The notes below the pieces were generated by a model, which was given only the letters and a program-made list of their open reading frames with translations, searched no databases and was not told the origin of the DNA. A stretch of DNA of 64,000 nucleotides from an uncultured Deinococcota bacterium (GTDB lineage Bacteria; Deinococcota; Deinococci; Deinococcales; Trueperaceae): assembly GCA_947311535.1 (NCBI GenBank), contig CAMZLP010000011.1, positions 19,076-83,075 on the forward strand, read 5' to 3'. This document shows, one piece after another, positions 15,902-25,447 of this stretch; within the stretch, counting starts at the first letter, position 1; every line of letters begins with the position of its first letter. A program made the position numbers and the translations under genes.

Positions 15902-18900
15902 TAGCTATGTTCTCCGGTTTCTTTGGTTAAATTAGGATTAGGGTTAATTAGCTTGGCAATATAAGTAGTACGAGGTTTCAGGTTTAATTCTGGAATTAAA
16001 CCATAATTTAGAGTACTTGCTTTTGCTAGGCTGACTTGGCTATTTTTATCATTTATATCACCAAAGACAATAGCTTCAGTTGGGCAAGCTGCTTGACAGG
16101 CTGTAACTATCTCACCATCATTTATTTTACGAGCTTGGTTTTCAGCGGTGATATAAGCTTCTTGAATACGTTGAGTACAGTAAGTGCATTTTTCCATAAC
16201 CCCACGGCTACGTACAGTTACATCTGGATTTTGGGCAAGTGACAATTCGGTTTGAGTAGTTGTTAGTTCAGCATATTGTAGATAATTGTAACGACGTACT
16301 TTAAATGGGCAGTTATTTGAGCAATAGCGGGTACCAACACAGCGATTATAAACCATGACATTTAGACCTTCGCTATCATGATAAGTAGCCCCGACTGGGC
16401 AAACTGGCTCACAAGGAGCGCTTTCGCATTGCATACAATTGATTGGTTGAGTGTAGAACCTAGGATTGTCAATATCGCCACCATAATAGGTATCAACACG
16501 TATCCAATGAAGTTCACGACCGGTTTCTACCTCTTTTTTGCCAACGATAGGAATATTATTTTCAGCCTGACAAGCAGCTACACAGGCATTGCAACCAGTA
16601 CAGACATTCATGTCTATGACCATGCCCCAAGCATAGCTATCATATTCCCAAGCACCCTCATAAATATCACTTTCCTCATGAGGGAATGGATGAATAAAAT
16701 GCGGATGCTCTGGATTGTGTTTAAAGTCAGCTAGGGTAGAATTTTTAATAATTTCACGGCGCTCGGTTGTACCATCAAATTCAAAGTGCATTTGGGCCGA
16801 TACTAATTTATGACGGCCTGATGTTTTACTTACAGTAGCATTACTAATATTAAAATCAGATTCACTAGAAAGTAATTTATAAGCGTTTACACCAACACCG
16901 TTTGCAATGCGTCCAAGATTTTCACGGCCAAAACCTAAGTTTATAGTGATAGTGTTTTCGGCTTGACCAGGTAAAACCCAAACTGGAGCGGTGATTTCAT
17001 TAGAATTTGCAGAAATACTGATTAGGTCATGAGTACTTAAATCTAGTTTTTCGGCCATTTTAGGGCTAATATAGGCTGCATTATCCCAAGTGATTTTGGT
17101 AATTGGTTTTGGTAATTCTTGCATCCAACCATTGTTAGAATAGCTACCATCTTGTACACTTGGATCTAAACGCAGTGCAATTTCTATGCCTTCTGATTTT
17201 AGACTTGATTCTGACGGTAGGCTCGAGCCTAAATTAGGACTAATTGTTTTAGAAGCACTAGCAGAAACTATCCCTTTATAGACAGTATGTTTCCAAAAAG
17301 CACTAAAGTCGCTTTCAACTTTATCTTTCCAAGATTTACGGATAATGTCATAAGAGCTAGATTCGCTATCGGCCATAAGAGCTGCTAATACTTCATGGCT
17401 AGATTTACCACCATAGAACGGTGAAATAAGTGGCTGCATAATACTAATAGTACCGTCATAGGCTCGAGCATCACTCCAGGTTTCTAAGAAGTGAGCTTCG
17501 GGTATATGCCAGTTAACTAGCTTAGAGGTTTCATTACTATATTGACTTAGTTGCAACGATAATGGAACCTTAGCTAAAGCCTCAGCAAATTTAAGATTTG
17601 CTGGAGCATTATAGACCGGGTTTGCACCTAATATTAAAAGAGTTTTTACTTTAGAATCATTGATTGCAGTAGTTAATTCAGTAATACTATCAAGTTGATT
17701 AACTGGATTTACTTCGACAGATTCTGTATAAATTACTGTTTTGCCAATATTGCCAAGAGCATTATTAATGGCATGAACAATTGCATGTACTTGGGCAGAT
17801 TGCTCTGGGCCAGCTGTGACAATACTCGCACCTTTATTAGCTTTTAAATCTTCTAAAATACTATTTAATATCTCTTCGCTGCCATGTGGAGCTTCGGTAC
17901 TTGTATTAAGACCTAAAGCAGCCGCTAATGCAAATGCAAATTTGGCAATTTTTGATGGGTCTAAAGGTAAAATGTGATCAGCAACGGCTGTGGTGATAGT
18001 TGGGCTAGACTCGAGCATATACAAACGGTTCATATCATCATTACCGTCACGTACTCGGCGCTTAGCTGAAAAATCTTTGCTATAGCGTAGTTTGGCTATA
18101 CCAGTACCTAAGAAATCATCATCTAAGGAAACAATTACATTTGCTTTGGAATAATCAAAATAAGTATTTACAATTTCTCCAAAAGCTAATTTAGAACCCT
18201 CAAGTGCATTGTCATTGTGCATGACATCATATTGATGCCAGCTTAGCTTAGGATATTTGGCAAATATTTCATTTAACTGGCTAGCTAAGGTAGGTGATGT
18301 GACTGTTTGAGTCAAAATATAAAAACCTTCACCATCAGTACCAGCTAGTTCTTCTTCAAGGGCATTGCTAAGGTCTTGCCAGTTTTGAGACTTGCCATTA
18401 AATCTTAAATCTTGAGCACGGTCTGGGTCATAAAGGCCCAAAACCTCTGCTTGAGTTGTAGCATCTGTTGCACCTAAGCTTGCCGGATGATCGGGGTTAC
18501 CCTCTAATTTAGTAGGGCGGCCCTGATGGCTTTCTGCCAAAACGCCTATTGCATAACCACCATGAGTCGCAGCAGTGGCAAAGTACAGTGGTTTACCCGG
18601 AATAATTTCTTCTGGTGCTTTTACATAAGGCACTATTTTTTCAGCGGGTTTGACAGGTCTGGCACAAGAGCTAAGACCAGCTAGGGCCAATGATGCTCCT
18701 AAAAGCTTAACAAAACCCCGTCTATCAAATTTACTTTCAAGAGGGCTTGCAAAACTAGGAAACTCAGCTGACATAAATTGATTAAATTCATCAGTTTCAG
18801 CAACGGCTTCTAGGCTTTTCCAATAGCTTTTACCTTGCTTGCTCTCGAGCTTTTTGCGAATTTCTGATATTTTTAGCTTATCTATCTGTGACATGTTGAG

Positions 18901-18903
18901 CAC
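15901..18903 (-). CDS. actB: Alternative complex III subunit ActB, molybdopterin-like plus Fe-S fusion
   Basis: A 1000-residue fusion of ActB1, a molybdopterin-oxidoreductase-like domain that in this family carries no Mo cofactor, and ActB2, a four-cluster ferredoxin domain. A Tat-type signal (RRGFVKLLGASLALAGLSSC) lies near residue 60 and includes a lipobox-like cysteine. The Fe-S cysteines appear in order near the C-terminus: CTGCNACVAAC, CMQCESAPCEPVC, CVGTRYCSNNC, CTYC and CQAAC. The gene overlaps actA: the ATG at 18894 lies inside the actA codons for the last haem motif. GTG 18903 adds three residues and is better placed for the GAGGAAAG site; either is possible. Confidence 0.94.
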   Translation of the reverse strand: MLNMSQIDKLKISEIRKKLESKQGKSYWKSLEAVAETDEFNQFMSAEFPSFASPLESKFDRRGFVKLLGASLALAGLSSCARPVKPAEKIVPYVKAPEEIIPGKPLYFATAATHGGYAIGVLAESHQGRPTKLEGNPDHPASLGATDATTQAEVLGLYDPDRAQDLRFNGKSQNWQDLSNALEEELAGTDGEGFYILTQTVTSPTLASQLNEIFAKYPKLSWHQYDVMHNDNALEGSKLAFGEIVNTYFDYSKANVIVSLDDDFLGTGIAKLRYSKDFSAKRRVRDGNDDMNRLYMLESSPTITTAVADHILPLDPSKIAKFAFALAAALGLNTSTEAPHGSEEILNSILEDLKANKGASIVTAGPEQSAQVHAIVHAINNALGNIGKTVIYTESVEVNPVNQLDSITELTTAINDSKVKTLLILGANPVYNAPANLKFAEALAKVPLSLQLSQYSNETSKLVNWHIPEAHFLETWSDARAYDGTISIMQPLISPFYGGKSSHEVLAALMADSESSSYDIIRKSWKDKVESDFSAFWKHTVYKGIVSASASKTISPNLGSSLPSESSLKSEGIEIALRLDPSVQDGSYSNNGWMQELPKPITKITWDNAAYISPKMAEKLDLSTHDLISISANSNEITAPVWVLPGQAENTITINLGFGRENLGRIANGVGVNAYKLLSSESDFNISNATVSKTSGRHKLVSAQMHFEFDGTTERREIIKNSTLADFKHNPEHPHFIHPFPHEESDIYEGAWEYDSYAWGMVIDMNVCTGCNACVAACQAENNIPIVGKKEVETGRELHWIRVDTYYGGDIDNPRFYTQPINCMQCESAPCEPVCPVGATYHDSEGLNVMVYNRCVGTRYCSNNCPFKVRRYNYLQYAELTTTQTELSLAQNPDVTVRSRGVMEKCTYCTQRIQEAYITAENQARKINDGEIVTACQAACPTEAIVFGDINDKNSQVSLAKASTLNYGLIPELNLKPRTTYIAKLINPNPNLTKETGEHS

Positions 18904-19544
18904 TGCGGCAATCTTTCCTCGTTAATATTATATGCCTCTACTAATTCTTTGCCTAACTCATGTTGATTAGTAGGCATTTCGTAAGACATATTAAATACTT
19001 CCGATTTTGGACGTACAAATTTTTCTGGACTACGGTGACATTCTAAGCACCAACCCATGCTCATTGGTTCATTTTTCCAAATACCTTCCATTTTATCTAT
19101 TGCACCGTGGCAGGTGCTGCAACCAATGCCTTTGTTAATATGGGCACTGTGGTCGTAATAGACAAAATCTGGCATGTCATGAACACGCTTCCATTGCAAA
19201 GGTAGACCATCACCATTATTGCCCCAGCTTTCAAACAAAGGTTCTAATTGAGGAGCATCCACTCTTATTTGTGAATGGCAGGTCATGCATGTTTCGGTGG
19301 GTGGAATATTAGGAGTGCTTGAAACTTCTACTGAAGTATGGCAGTAGCGGCAATCAAGCCCTAATTGACTAGTATGTAATGCATGAGAATAATCAATGGG
19401 TTGTTTAATAGGTACTCCTACCATATTATTATTGACTCTAGCAAAATAAGTTAAAGCACTAACGAAGAGAGTCATAAAAACAATCCCTCCCCAGATTAAC
19501 CATTTAGCAAATGCATTGGAGTTTGGTGGAAAATAATTCGCCAT
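18882..19544 (-). CDS. actA: Alternative complex III subunit ActA, pentahaem cytochrome c
   Basis: A 220-residue protein with one N-terminal membrane helix and five CxxCH haem sites: CRYCH, CMTCH, CSTCH, CLECH and a terminal CSTCH two residues from the end. It passes electrons along the periplasmic face of alternative complex III. It is the first gene of the operon. ATG 19544 is preceded by a weak GGGAAG site. The last haem codons overlap the actB start region, so any change there affects both proteins. Confidence 0.94.
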   Translation of the reverse strand: MANYFPPNSNAFAKWLIWGGIVFMTLFVSALTYFARVNNNMVGVPIKQPIDYSHALHTSQLGLDCRYCHTSVEVSSTPNIPPTETCMTCHSQIRVDAPQLEPLFESWGNNGDGLPLQWKRVHDMPDFVYYDHSAHINKGIGCSTCHGAIDKMEGIWKNEPMSMGWCLECHRSPEKFVRPKSEVFNMSYEMPTNQHELGKELVEAYNINEERLPQCSTCHR

Positions 19545-19921
19545 TAAGTTTTAACCAACTTCCCTTTGTGAATTATTAATGAATTATTTGGGCAACAAAA
19601 AATTTGTAGCCTAACCAATAAATTGATTATGACCACCTCCTAGGTCGTATTTAATTTATCTCAAACATATGGACATTTTCTATAAAAAACGTCAGCATAA
19701 TAAACCTTACCAATTTATCACGAAACTTTCACCCCCCCATGAGGACAATTGTCCTATTAAATCGCTCACAATTAGCAGGTTTATGTAAGATGCGCTCAGA
19801 TTTAATTAGGAGTTAGAAAGAATTTGCAGAAAAATAGAAACCTAGCTTGGTAATATTTATTTATGGGTCATGCAAGCACCCGAGAATTTTTAAAATAAAT
19901 TTTTAATTTTTTTTACGTTAA
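19545..19921. promoter_or_regulatory. 377-bp upstream region of the act operon with a 14-bp palindrome
   Basis: No convincing gene is present. A perfect 14-bp palindrome, AGGACAATTGTCCT, lies at 19742-19755, next to a run of seven C bases, and could be an operator for the minus-strand act operon. A Shine-Dalgarno-like AGGAGGTGG at about 19635-19645 (minus strand) precedes only a 28-codon ORF with no ATG. The M48 gene ends at the left boundary. Confidence 0.5.
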
Positions 19922-20749
19922 TTAGTCAAAGTTGATAATTAAGGCAGGCAACAGTTTTTCTTTACGAAGCCAATTGTGTTTGTCTGCATAATCCATCATT
20001 TCTTGAATTCTGATTTTAGATATTGGATGTGAGCGAGTATAACGCTCTAGCAAAGTACTATTTTCATTTTCAGCTAGTTTTTTAAATAGCTCGGTAGAAC
20101 CAGATACATTGCCATATTGAGCTTGGACAAGCTCGAGCCCAAACCTATCAGCCCGTGCTTCATCTCGGCGACTATAGCTACTAACTGATAAGGTAGAAAC
20201 AACACTATTTAATGCTTTGCTACTTTGTCCACCCACAATTCCTAATACTAAGCTGCTTAGTAATCCTCTTCCTAAACCTTTTAAATGATCACGATTATGA
20301 AAATGTCCAATTTCATGAGCCAAAACAAACGCAAGTTCATTTTCACTGTCAACAATATCTAATAGCCCCGAGCTAACAATTATTGTGCCACCTGGCAAAG
20401 CCATGGCGTTGATTTCATTGGAATCTAAAATACCAACAGAAAAATCATAAGGATTTTGAGGCCAATGCTTGGCAAGCTTATCAACCAAAGCTTTTAATTC
20501 ACTACTTGGGCTTACTTTACCTAAACCAAAAAAGTTTTCATTAGTAGAATCGGGTTTTAAGCCAGAAAAAATACGCTTTTCAGTTTTTAAAGGTACAAGC
20601 GGAGCAACAATATTTGCAAAGCTAGATGCCAAAATAAGCAAAACTGCTAAGAAAATACTAAAACCTATTATTAAAGTTGTAAATTCTTTTAAGGGGTGAA
20701 CTTTGGATACGTTGACAGTTTCATCTGCTAGTTTTGCTTTAAACTTCAT
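19922..20749 (-). CDS. M48-family membrane metalloprotease
   Basis: A 275-residue zinc peptidase. One transmembrane helix lies at about residues 24-48. The zinc motif HEIGH has H145, E146 and H149, and the third ligand glutamate is in SRRDEARADRFG. The C-terminal TRSHPISKIRIQEM block is also typical. Such proteases degrade damaged or misfolded envelope proteins. A GGAG Shine-Dalgarno site precedes ATG 20749. Two YbjQ-type genes lie just upstream on the same strand, suggesting an operon. Confidence 0.9.
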   Translation of the reverse strand: MKFKAKLADETVNVSKVHPLKEFTTLIIGFSIFLAVLLILASSFANIVAPLVPLKTEKRIFSGLKPDSTNENFFGLGKVSPSSELKALVDKLAKHWPQNPYDFSVGILDSNEINAMALPGGTIIVSSGLLDIVDSENELAFVLAHEIGHFHNRDHLKGLGRGLLSSLVLGIVGGQSSKALNSVVSTLSVSSYSRRDEARADRFGLELVQAQYGNVSGSTELFKKLAENENSTLLERYTRSHPISKIRIQEMMDYADKHNWLRKEKLLPALIINFD

Positions 20750-20839
20750 TTTAATCTCCTAACAGTTGGTTTTGCAAATTAAAGGTTTTATAAATTCAGA
20801 AATAAAATCTTAGAGAAATGATTTCTATTATATTAAGGA

Positions 20840-21343
20840 CTATTGAATTAAGGGCTCTGGAATAGGTATTTTTACATCAGTATTGTCATTGTTTAAATTT
20901 ATTTTAATTGCTGTGCCATAAGCAAGTATTTCTACCCCAGCGGTTTGCTTTGGAGTTAGGCTATTAGCTATTTGGCTAGTCTCGAGCCTAAGGTTAATTA
21001 TAGCATTGTAACCCCTAGCTCTGGCCTTTTCTTTTAAACGTAGAATTGCTTCGCGGCGAGCTCTATCTAATAAAGGCTCATAAGTAACAATATTACCCCC
21101 AAATACTTTGCGTAAATTAGCTACAAAACGTTTAAAGTAATCTAAAGAAATAACAACATTAGATGTGACTAAGCGAGCCTCAGAAGCATTCCAATCGTAA
21201 GGGATATTCTCAAAATTAGTTGTTAACATATCTTTAAACTTTGTTTCCCGCATTTTGATTTTTTTATAATGCCTTCGCTCAATTAAGTTACCTGTTACAA
21301 AGGTAAGTAGTAACATAATTAGTGTGGCAATTAATTGAGCCAT
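20840..21343 (-). CDS. Membrane-anchored YbjQ/UPF0145-domain protein
   Basis: A 167-residue protein with one N-terminal transmembrane helix (about 3-20) and a YbjQ-type domain from about residue 55. Diagnostic stretches are RARREAILRLKEKARARGYNAIINLRLE and VEILAYGTAIKI. YbjQ proteins form pentamer-like rings and have been annotated as heavy-metal binding; the biological role is unclear. It is 4 bp from a second, soluble YbjQ gene, so these are tandem paralogues that differ by the membrane anchor. Confidence 0.85.
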   Translation of the reverse strand: MAQLIATLIMLLLTFVTGNLIERRHYKKIKMRETKFKDMLTTNFENIPYDWNASEARLVTSNVVISLDYFKRFVANLRKVFGGNIVTYEPLLDRARREAILRLKEKARARGYNAIINLRLETSQIANSLTPKQTAGVEILAYGTAIKINLNNDNTDVKIPIPEPLIQ

Positions 21344-21347
21344 TTAT

Positions 21348-21671
21348 TTACTCAACTCTTACAGCAGTGCCATAAGCAAATAGTTCAGCGGCACCTTGAG
21401 CTATGCTACTGGTAGAAAACCTGACATTAATAACTCCATTGGCACCCATGCCTTTTGCCTGAGACAGCATACGGCTAATTGCTTCTTGGCGGGCTTCTTG
21501 CAATAATTCAGTATAGTTTTTTAGCTCTCCACCAACTATATTTTTAAAACTGGCTAAAATATCTTTACCAACGTGCTTGGCCCGAACGGTGCTACCTGTA
21601 ACTACTCCATAAAACTCTACAATTGTTTTTCCTGGGATTGATTCTGTGTTACTTACTAAAAATTCATTCAT
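21348..21671 (-). CDS. YbjQ/UPF0145-family protein
   Basis: A 107-residue soluble YbjQ protein of normal family length. The sequence has the family pattern: VSNTESIPGKTIVEFYGVVTG at the start, EARQEAISRMLSQAKGMGANGVINVRF in the middle and ELFAYGTAVRV at the end. A GGAG Shine-Dalgarno site precedes ATG 21671. It is first in the unit with the anchored paralogue and probably the M48 protease. Confidence 0.92.
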   Translation of the reverse strand: MNEFLVSNTESIPGKTIVEFYGVVTGSTVRAKHVGKDILASFKNIVGGELKNYTELLQEARQEAISRMLSQAKGMGANGVINVRFSTSSIAQGAAELFAYGTAVRVE

Positions 21672-21781
21672 AATATTCTCCTATTTTTATATAGTAATAG
21701 ATAACGTTTGAATTTATATTAGCACTATTGCTTATAACTTTTATAAGAAATTTATCAGGCTCGAGCTATTTTTAAATTTGA

Positions 21782-22705
21782 TTAGTGGATTGGCTCGAGC
21801 TTAACCAAATCATATATCTCAGAAACAACCTCTTGCTGGCAAAGCGATGTTCCGGGGCTAGTAGCGGTAGCAGTGCCACAAGCAACTGCAAGTTTTAATA
21901 CATCATCTAAAGTTTTATTTTCTGCAATTGCTACCAAAGCCCCAGCTAATAATGAGTCACCAGCACCAACGGCAGAGTCAACTGCTACTTTTGGTGCTTT
22001 AGCCAACCAAGATTGTTCTTTAGAAATTAAAATTGCACCCTTTGATCCAAGGCTACATAAAACTATTTCTACTTTTTCTAAGAGTTCTTGAGAGGCGTTA
22101 ATAGCATCAGAAAAGTTTTTGATAGTTGTATTTGTAAGACGTTCTAGCTCATGCTGATTAGGTTTTATCAAATAGACTTTATCTTCTACCGCTTTTCTTA
22201 AGCTTTCGTTGTCAGCATCAACCACAACTTTTATGCCCTCAGCTACTGCACGCTTAGTAATTTGGCTATAAAACTTAGAATCCATACCCTTTAACAAACT
22301 ACCACCCAAAGCTAAAAAATCTGGAGCTTTTAAATTAAATATATTATTTCTTAGTGCCTCTATCTCAGCTTTATTAACTCTAGAACCAGGAGCAGATATT
22401 CTTATTTGTTTATTGGCACTGTCTTGAATTATAGTATTAGTCCTTGTGCTTGAGCCTAACTTATTAAACCAAGTTCTAACTCCCTCTGCTTTTAGAATAT
22501 CCTCAATTTCATCACCTGAACGGCCTCCTATAAAGCCCATTGCAACCGTTGGGTGATTTAATCTTGCTGCTACTCGTGACAGATTTATACCTTTGCCACC
22601 GGCATCACGCATGACTTTGGTTGCTCTTACAGAATCATCAAATTTAATCTTGTCAACTAAATAGCTTAAGTCTAAAGCTGGATTAGGAGTAATTGTATGT
22701 ATCAT
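21782..22705 (-). CDS. fruK: 1-phosphofructokinase family sugar kinase
   Basis: A 307-residue PfkB-family kinase of the FruK/LacC group. It begins MIHTITPNPALDLSY, has DAGGKGINLSRVAARL for sugar binding, KPNQHELERL in the middle, and ends with the catalytic VDSAVGAGDSLLAGALVA signature. It would phosphorylate fructose 1-phosphate or tagatose 6-phosphate; no phosphotransferase-system gene lies nearby, so the substrate is open. A TAGAAT box 7 nt before the ATG gives a leaderless promoter. Two CTCGAG sites lie at or just after its 3' end. Confidence 0.85.
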   Translation of the reverse strand: MIHTITPNPALDLSYLVDKIKFDDSVRATKVMRDAGGKGINLSRVAARLNHPTVAMGFIGGRSGDEIEDILKAEGVRTWFNKLGSSTRTNTIIQDSANKQIRISAPGSRVNKAEIEALRNNIFNLKAPDFLALGGSLLKGMDSKFYSQITKRAVAEGIKVVVDADNESLRKAVEDKVYLIKPNQHELERLTNTTIKNFSDAINASQELLEKVEIVLCSLGSKGAILISKEQSWLAKAPKVAVDSAVGAGDSLLAGALVAIAENKTLDDVLKLAVACGTATATSPGTSLCQQEVVSEIYDLVKLEPIH

Positions 22706-22712
22706 AGCTAAT

Positions 22713-22718
22713 ATTCTA
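22713..22718 (-). promoter_or_regulatory. Leaderless promoter -10 box of fruK
   Basis: On the minus strand TAGAAT is followed by 7 nt and the fruK ATG at 22705. No Shine-Dalgarno sequence is present. The box lies in the 19-bp gap to the upstream GT2 gene, so fruK may have its own promoter. Confidence 0.5.
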
Positions 22719-22724
22719 TTGCTA

Positions 22725-24137
22725 TTAGCTAGATTTGTCTATTGCTTCTCTTTTCATTTCACCCCATTTGCCCTTTTTTTGCCATACTTGAAAGCTGCCT
22801 TTTAAGCGCTCAAAAGAAATTAATTGCCTATAACCAAAATTTTCTAAAAGACTTGTAAACATTAATACTAATCTAGATCTTAAGTCGGCGTAGCGATTTG
22901 GCATAAATACCTCTATTGTAAAAGCAGTTAATGATGACAAGCTGCCACCAAAAATTGCTAAAGCAATAAATAACAGGGCAAATTCTTTGTTTAAAGTGCC
23001 AGTTAGCCAGAAAAATACGGTTAAAAAATAGCCTAAAATTTCGATTATTGGGGTTAATGCCTCAAAAAACCAAAAATACGGCATAGCAATTAAACCAATA
23101 CGACCATATTTAGGATTTAAAAACATTTTATGATGATTTATCAAGGTTTCTATTAATCCACGCTGCCAACGATTGCGCTGCTTTAAAAGAGTTTTCCAGT
23201 CATTGGGTACCTGCGTCCAACAAACAGAATCCATAGAATATCTAATGCTATAGGGGGTATTTGTTTCATATGCCCAACGATGCAAGCGAACAACTAGCTC
23301 CATATCTTCACCAACTGTATCGTTGCGATAACCGCCCATCTCTATTACAGGATTGCGTTTAAAGATACCAAAAGCTCCTGAGATAATAAGCTGCATATTG
23401 AAATGGCTAAGCGAGGCACGTCCTATATAAAACGCCCGTATGTATTCAATAACTTGAAATCGTTCTATCCATCTTTTGGGGTTCTTTAACGATACAACTT
23501 TGCTATTTTCCAACTTAGCATTATTCAAAACACGTATTGTGCCACCAATTGCAATCATCTCATCTTCTTCCTTAAATCTTCTAGTCATTCGCAAAAGTGC
23601 ATCTGCATCTAATAAGCTATCAGCATCTACGGCGGTAAAAATAGATTTTCTGGCATATGCCAGCCCAACATTTAAGGCATATGCTTTACCACCATTTTCT
23701 TTATCTATTACAGTTAAGTTAGGGTAACGTAGCGAGCGGTATACTTCTATAACTTTTGCCGTTTTTGTAAAGCTGCGTCCATAGTGGGTTGTTGGTACTA
23801 AGTCAAACTCTTCTTTTATAATTTCAATAGTTTTATCTGAGCTGCCATCATTAATGACAACTATCTCAAAATCTGGATAATGCAGGCTTAAAAATGAGCG
23901 CAAAGAGGTAACGATGGTGGCCTCTTCATTGTAAGCAGGAACTAAAATTGAAATTGGAATTACAAAATTGTACTTTAGTTGATATTCTAAAGTTTGTTTG
24001 CCACCTTGGCGTAACATTCTTCTTAGGTACTGTACTGCAATTAAGCCAGAATAAGCAAAAGAAAGTTGCAAAACACTAAAATACAGCAAAAATAATATTT
24101 GTGCTAATAGGCCGAGGTTTTTTATAATATCTTGCAT
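22725..24137 (-). CDS. Family 2 glycosyltransferase, PgaC/NodC-like
   Basis: A 470-residue processive membrane glycosyltransferase. An N-terminal helix is followed by the GT-A domain: PAYNEEATI near residue 67, INDGSSD near 95, DADS at 171-174, GED at 276-278 and the QRNRWQRG motif from 320. Three or four helices close the protein. This pattern is shared by poly-N-acetylglucosamine, chitin-oligosaccharide and hyaluronan synthases; the polymer cannot be told here. It is 2 bp downstream of the HEAT-repeat gene, and a receiver-domain gene precedes that, suggesting a regulated exopolysaccharide module. Confidence 0.88.
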   Translation of the reverse strand: MQDIIKNLGLLAQILFLLYFSVLQLSFAYSGLIAVQYLRRMLRQGGKQTLEYQLKYNFVIPISILVPAYNEEATIVTSLRSFLSLHYPDFEIVVINDGSSDKTIEIIKEEFDLVPTTHYGRSFTKTAKVIEVYRSLRYPNLTVIDKENGGKAYALNVGLAYARKSIFTAVDADSLLDADALLRMTRRFKEEDEMIAIGGTIRVLNNAKLENSKVVSLKNPKRWIERFQVIEYIRAFYIGRASLSHFNMQLIISGAFGIFKRNPVIEMGGYRNDTVGEDMELVVRLHRWAYETNTPYSIRYSMDSVCWTQVPNDWKTLLKQRNRWQRGLIETLINHHKMFLNPKYGRIGLIAMPYFWFFEALTPIIEILGYFLTVFFWLTGTLNKEFALLFIALAIFGGSLSSLTAFTIEVFMPNRYADLRSRLVLMFTSLLENFGYRQLISFERLKGSFQVWQKKGKWGEMKREAIDKSS

Positions 24138-24139
24138 AA

Positions 24140-25309
24140 TTAATTAAAAAAATGTGAAGCGATATCTCTAGCATAAGAGTCACTGTGGTTGCTGGCTACT
24201 TCTTTTAGCAAGCTTTGACCATGATGACCTTTTTGAGCTAATATTGAAGCAGCATTAAATCTTACCCACCAAGCATCATCAGAGATTGCTTCTACTAAAT
24301 AACCATCAATTTGCTTACTTAATACGCCAATTGATGCCTTAACGGCCTGATTTCTAACAAACCAGTTAGGGCTTTTTAAGGCTTTATATACTTCACTGTA
24401 AGCATGTGCAGGTACATAGCGCATATTTGCTAATGCTTTTAGGGCAGTGGCTGTTATTTCTGGATTATAGGTGCTTAGCTAGGGGATACACCAGTCTGCC
24501 CATTGTAAATTAGCAAAATGACCGATTGCACTAAGACTAGCTTGTATTTGCTTTTGTCTGACATTTGGCCTACTCAAATAATAAAGAGGTCCTTCTGCAT
24601 TATTACCCAATAGTACTAATGCTTCTTCTATAATTCCCATTGAAAACCTATCTGAATCAATTATAGGGATAAAAATTTCAATTATTTTTTCTTTATCTAG
24701 GTCTACTTTTGAATATGTTTTTGCAAGAGCAAAAAATGCTAAAATCGAGATTTCACGTACGGAGCTTTTTATCTCTTTTTGAAGTATTGCAGTGTTGCTA
24801 ATATCGGATATCGTTGCTAAATGCTCGAGTACTTGAGCTTTGGATTCAGAGAGATTGGATCGCCTTAATATTTTTAAGTCATTTTTCCATAAACCACTGA
24901 CAAGGTAGATTTCTTTAAACTTGTCTTGATAATCTAAAGAAATATTTTCAGCCATTTCAACAAGAGCGTCAACGGCAATAGTATCTTTTGTTAGAGGTAT
25001 AGCAGCAGAATTCCATAATACATCATTCCAGATTTCCAACCACTTATCTTTGTTGCTTTGATACCTTAGACGTTGCTTATCCGTACCAAGATAGTGCAAT
25101 ATTTGAAAAAAGACCAAATTAAATAAAAATATTGAAATTGAAATCACTGCAATTAAAATAATTGAAATGATTTTGCCGTTTTTAATATCCACGAATAGAT
25201 TTAGGGCTAAAGTAGTAGTTACTACTAGCAATGAAAGGCTGAGGACCAGGAAGCCAATAAAGCTCAGAAGGCTGATTGTTCTAACTGCTATCCGTTGCCA
25301 CACAGGCAT
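24140..25309 (-). pseudogene. Membrane HEAT-repeat protein split by an in-frame TAG
   Basis: Two segments lie in the same reading frame, separated only by TAG at 24479-24481, codon 277 of 389. The first (276 residues) has two N-terminal helices, a linker, and alpha-helical repeats ending in LQWADWCIP. The reading continues in frame as LSTYNPEITATALKALANMRYVPAHAYSEV and on through clear HEAT repeats (NWFVRNQAVKAS, AWWVRFNAASILAQKG). No frameshift separates the halves, so one base change, for example CAG to TAG, explains it. The downstream half may be re-initiated at ATG 24424. It lies immediately upstream of the glycosyltransferase and probably supports its assembly. Confidence 0.8.
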
Positions 25310-25447
25310 AAGATAACCTAGATTTTTGCTGCTTTACTGTAAATCTTTCCCATTAGTAAATATTTATATTTTTCTCTACCTATTATTTATAATTGTTAAT
25401 TAAAACTGCTAAAGGTTAAATATTTAATTATCAGATTCCAAATTATT

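Noticed and set aside
19545..19650. 28-codon ORF with an AGGAGG-like site upstream of actA
   Set aside because: The only start would be GTG with no spacing from the Shine-Dalgarno site, and the peptide resembles nothing known.
22441..22460. Degenerate copy of the palindrome (GCTTGAGCC) in fruK
   Set aside because: One base off the core; noted as a possible decayed copy but not counted.
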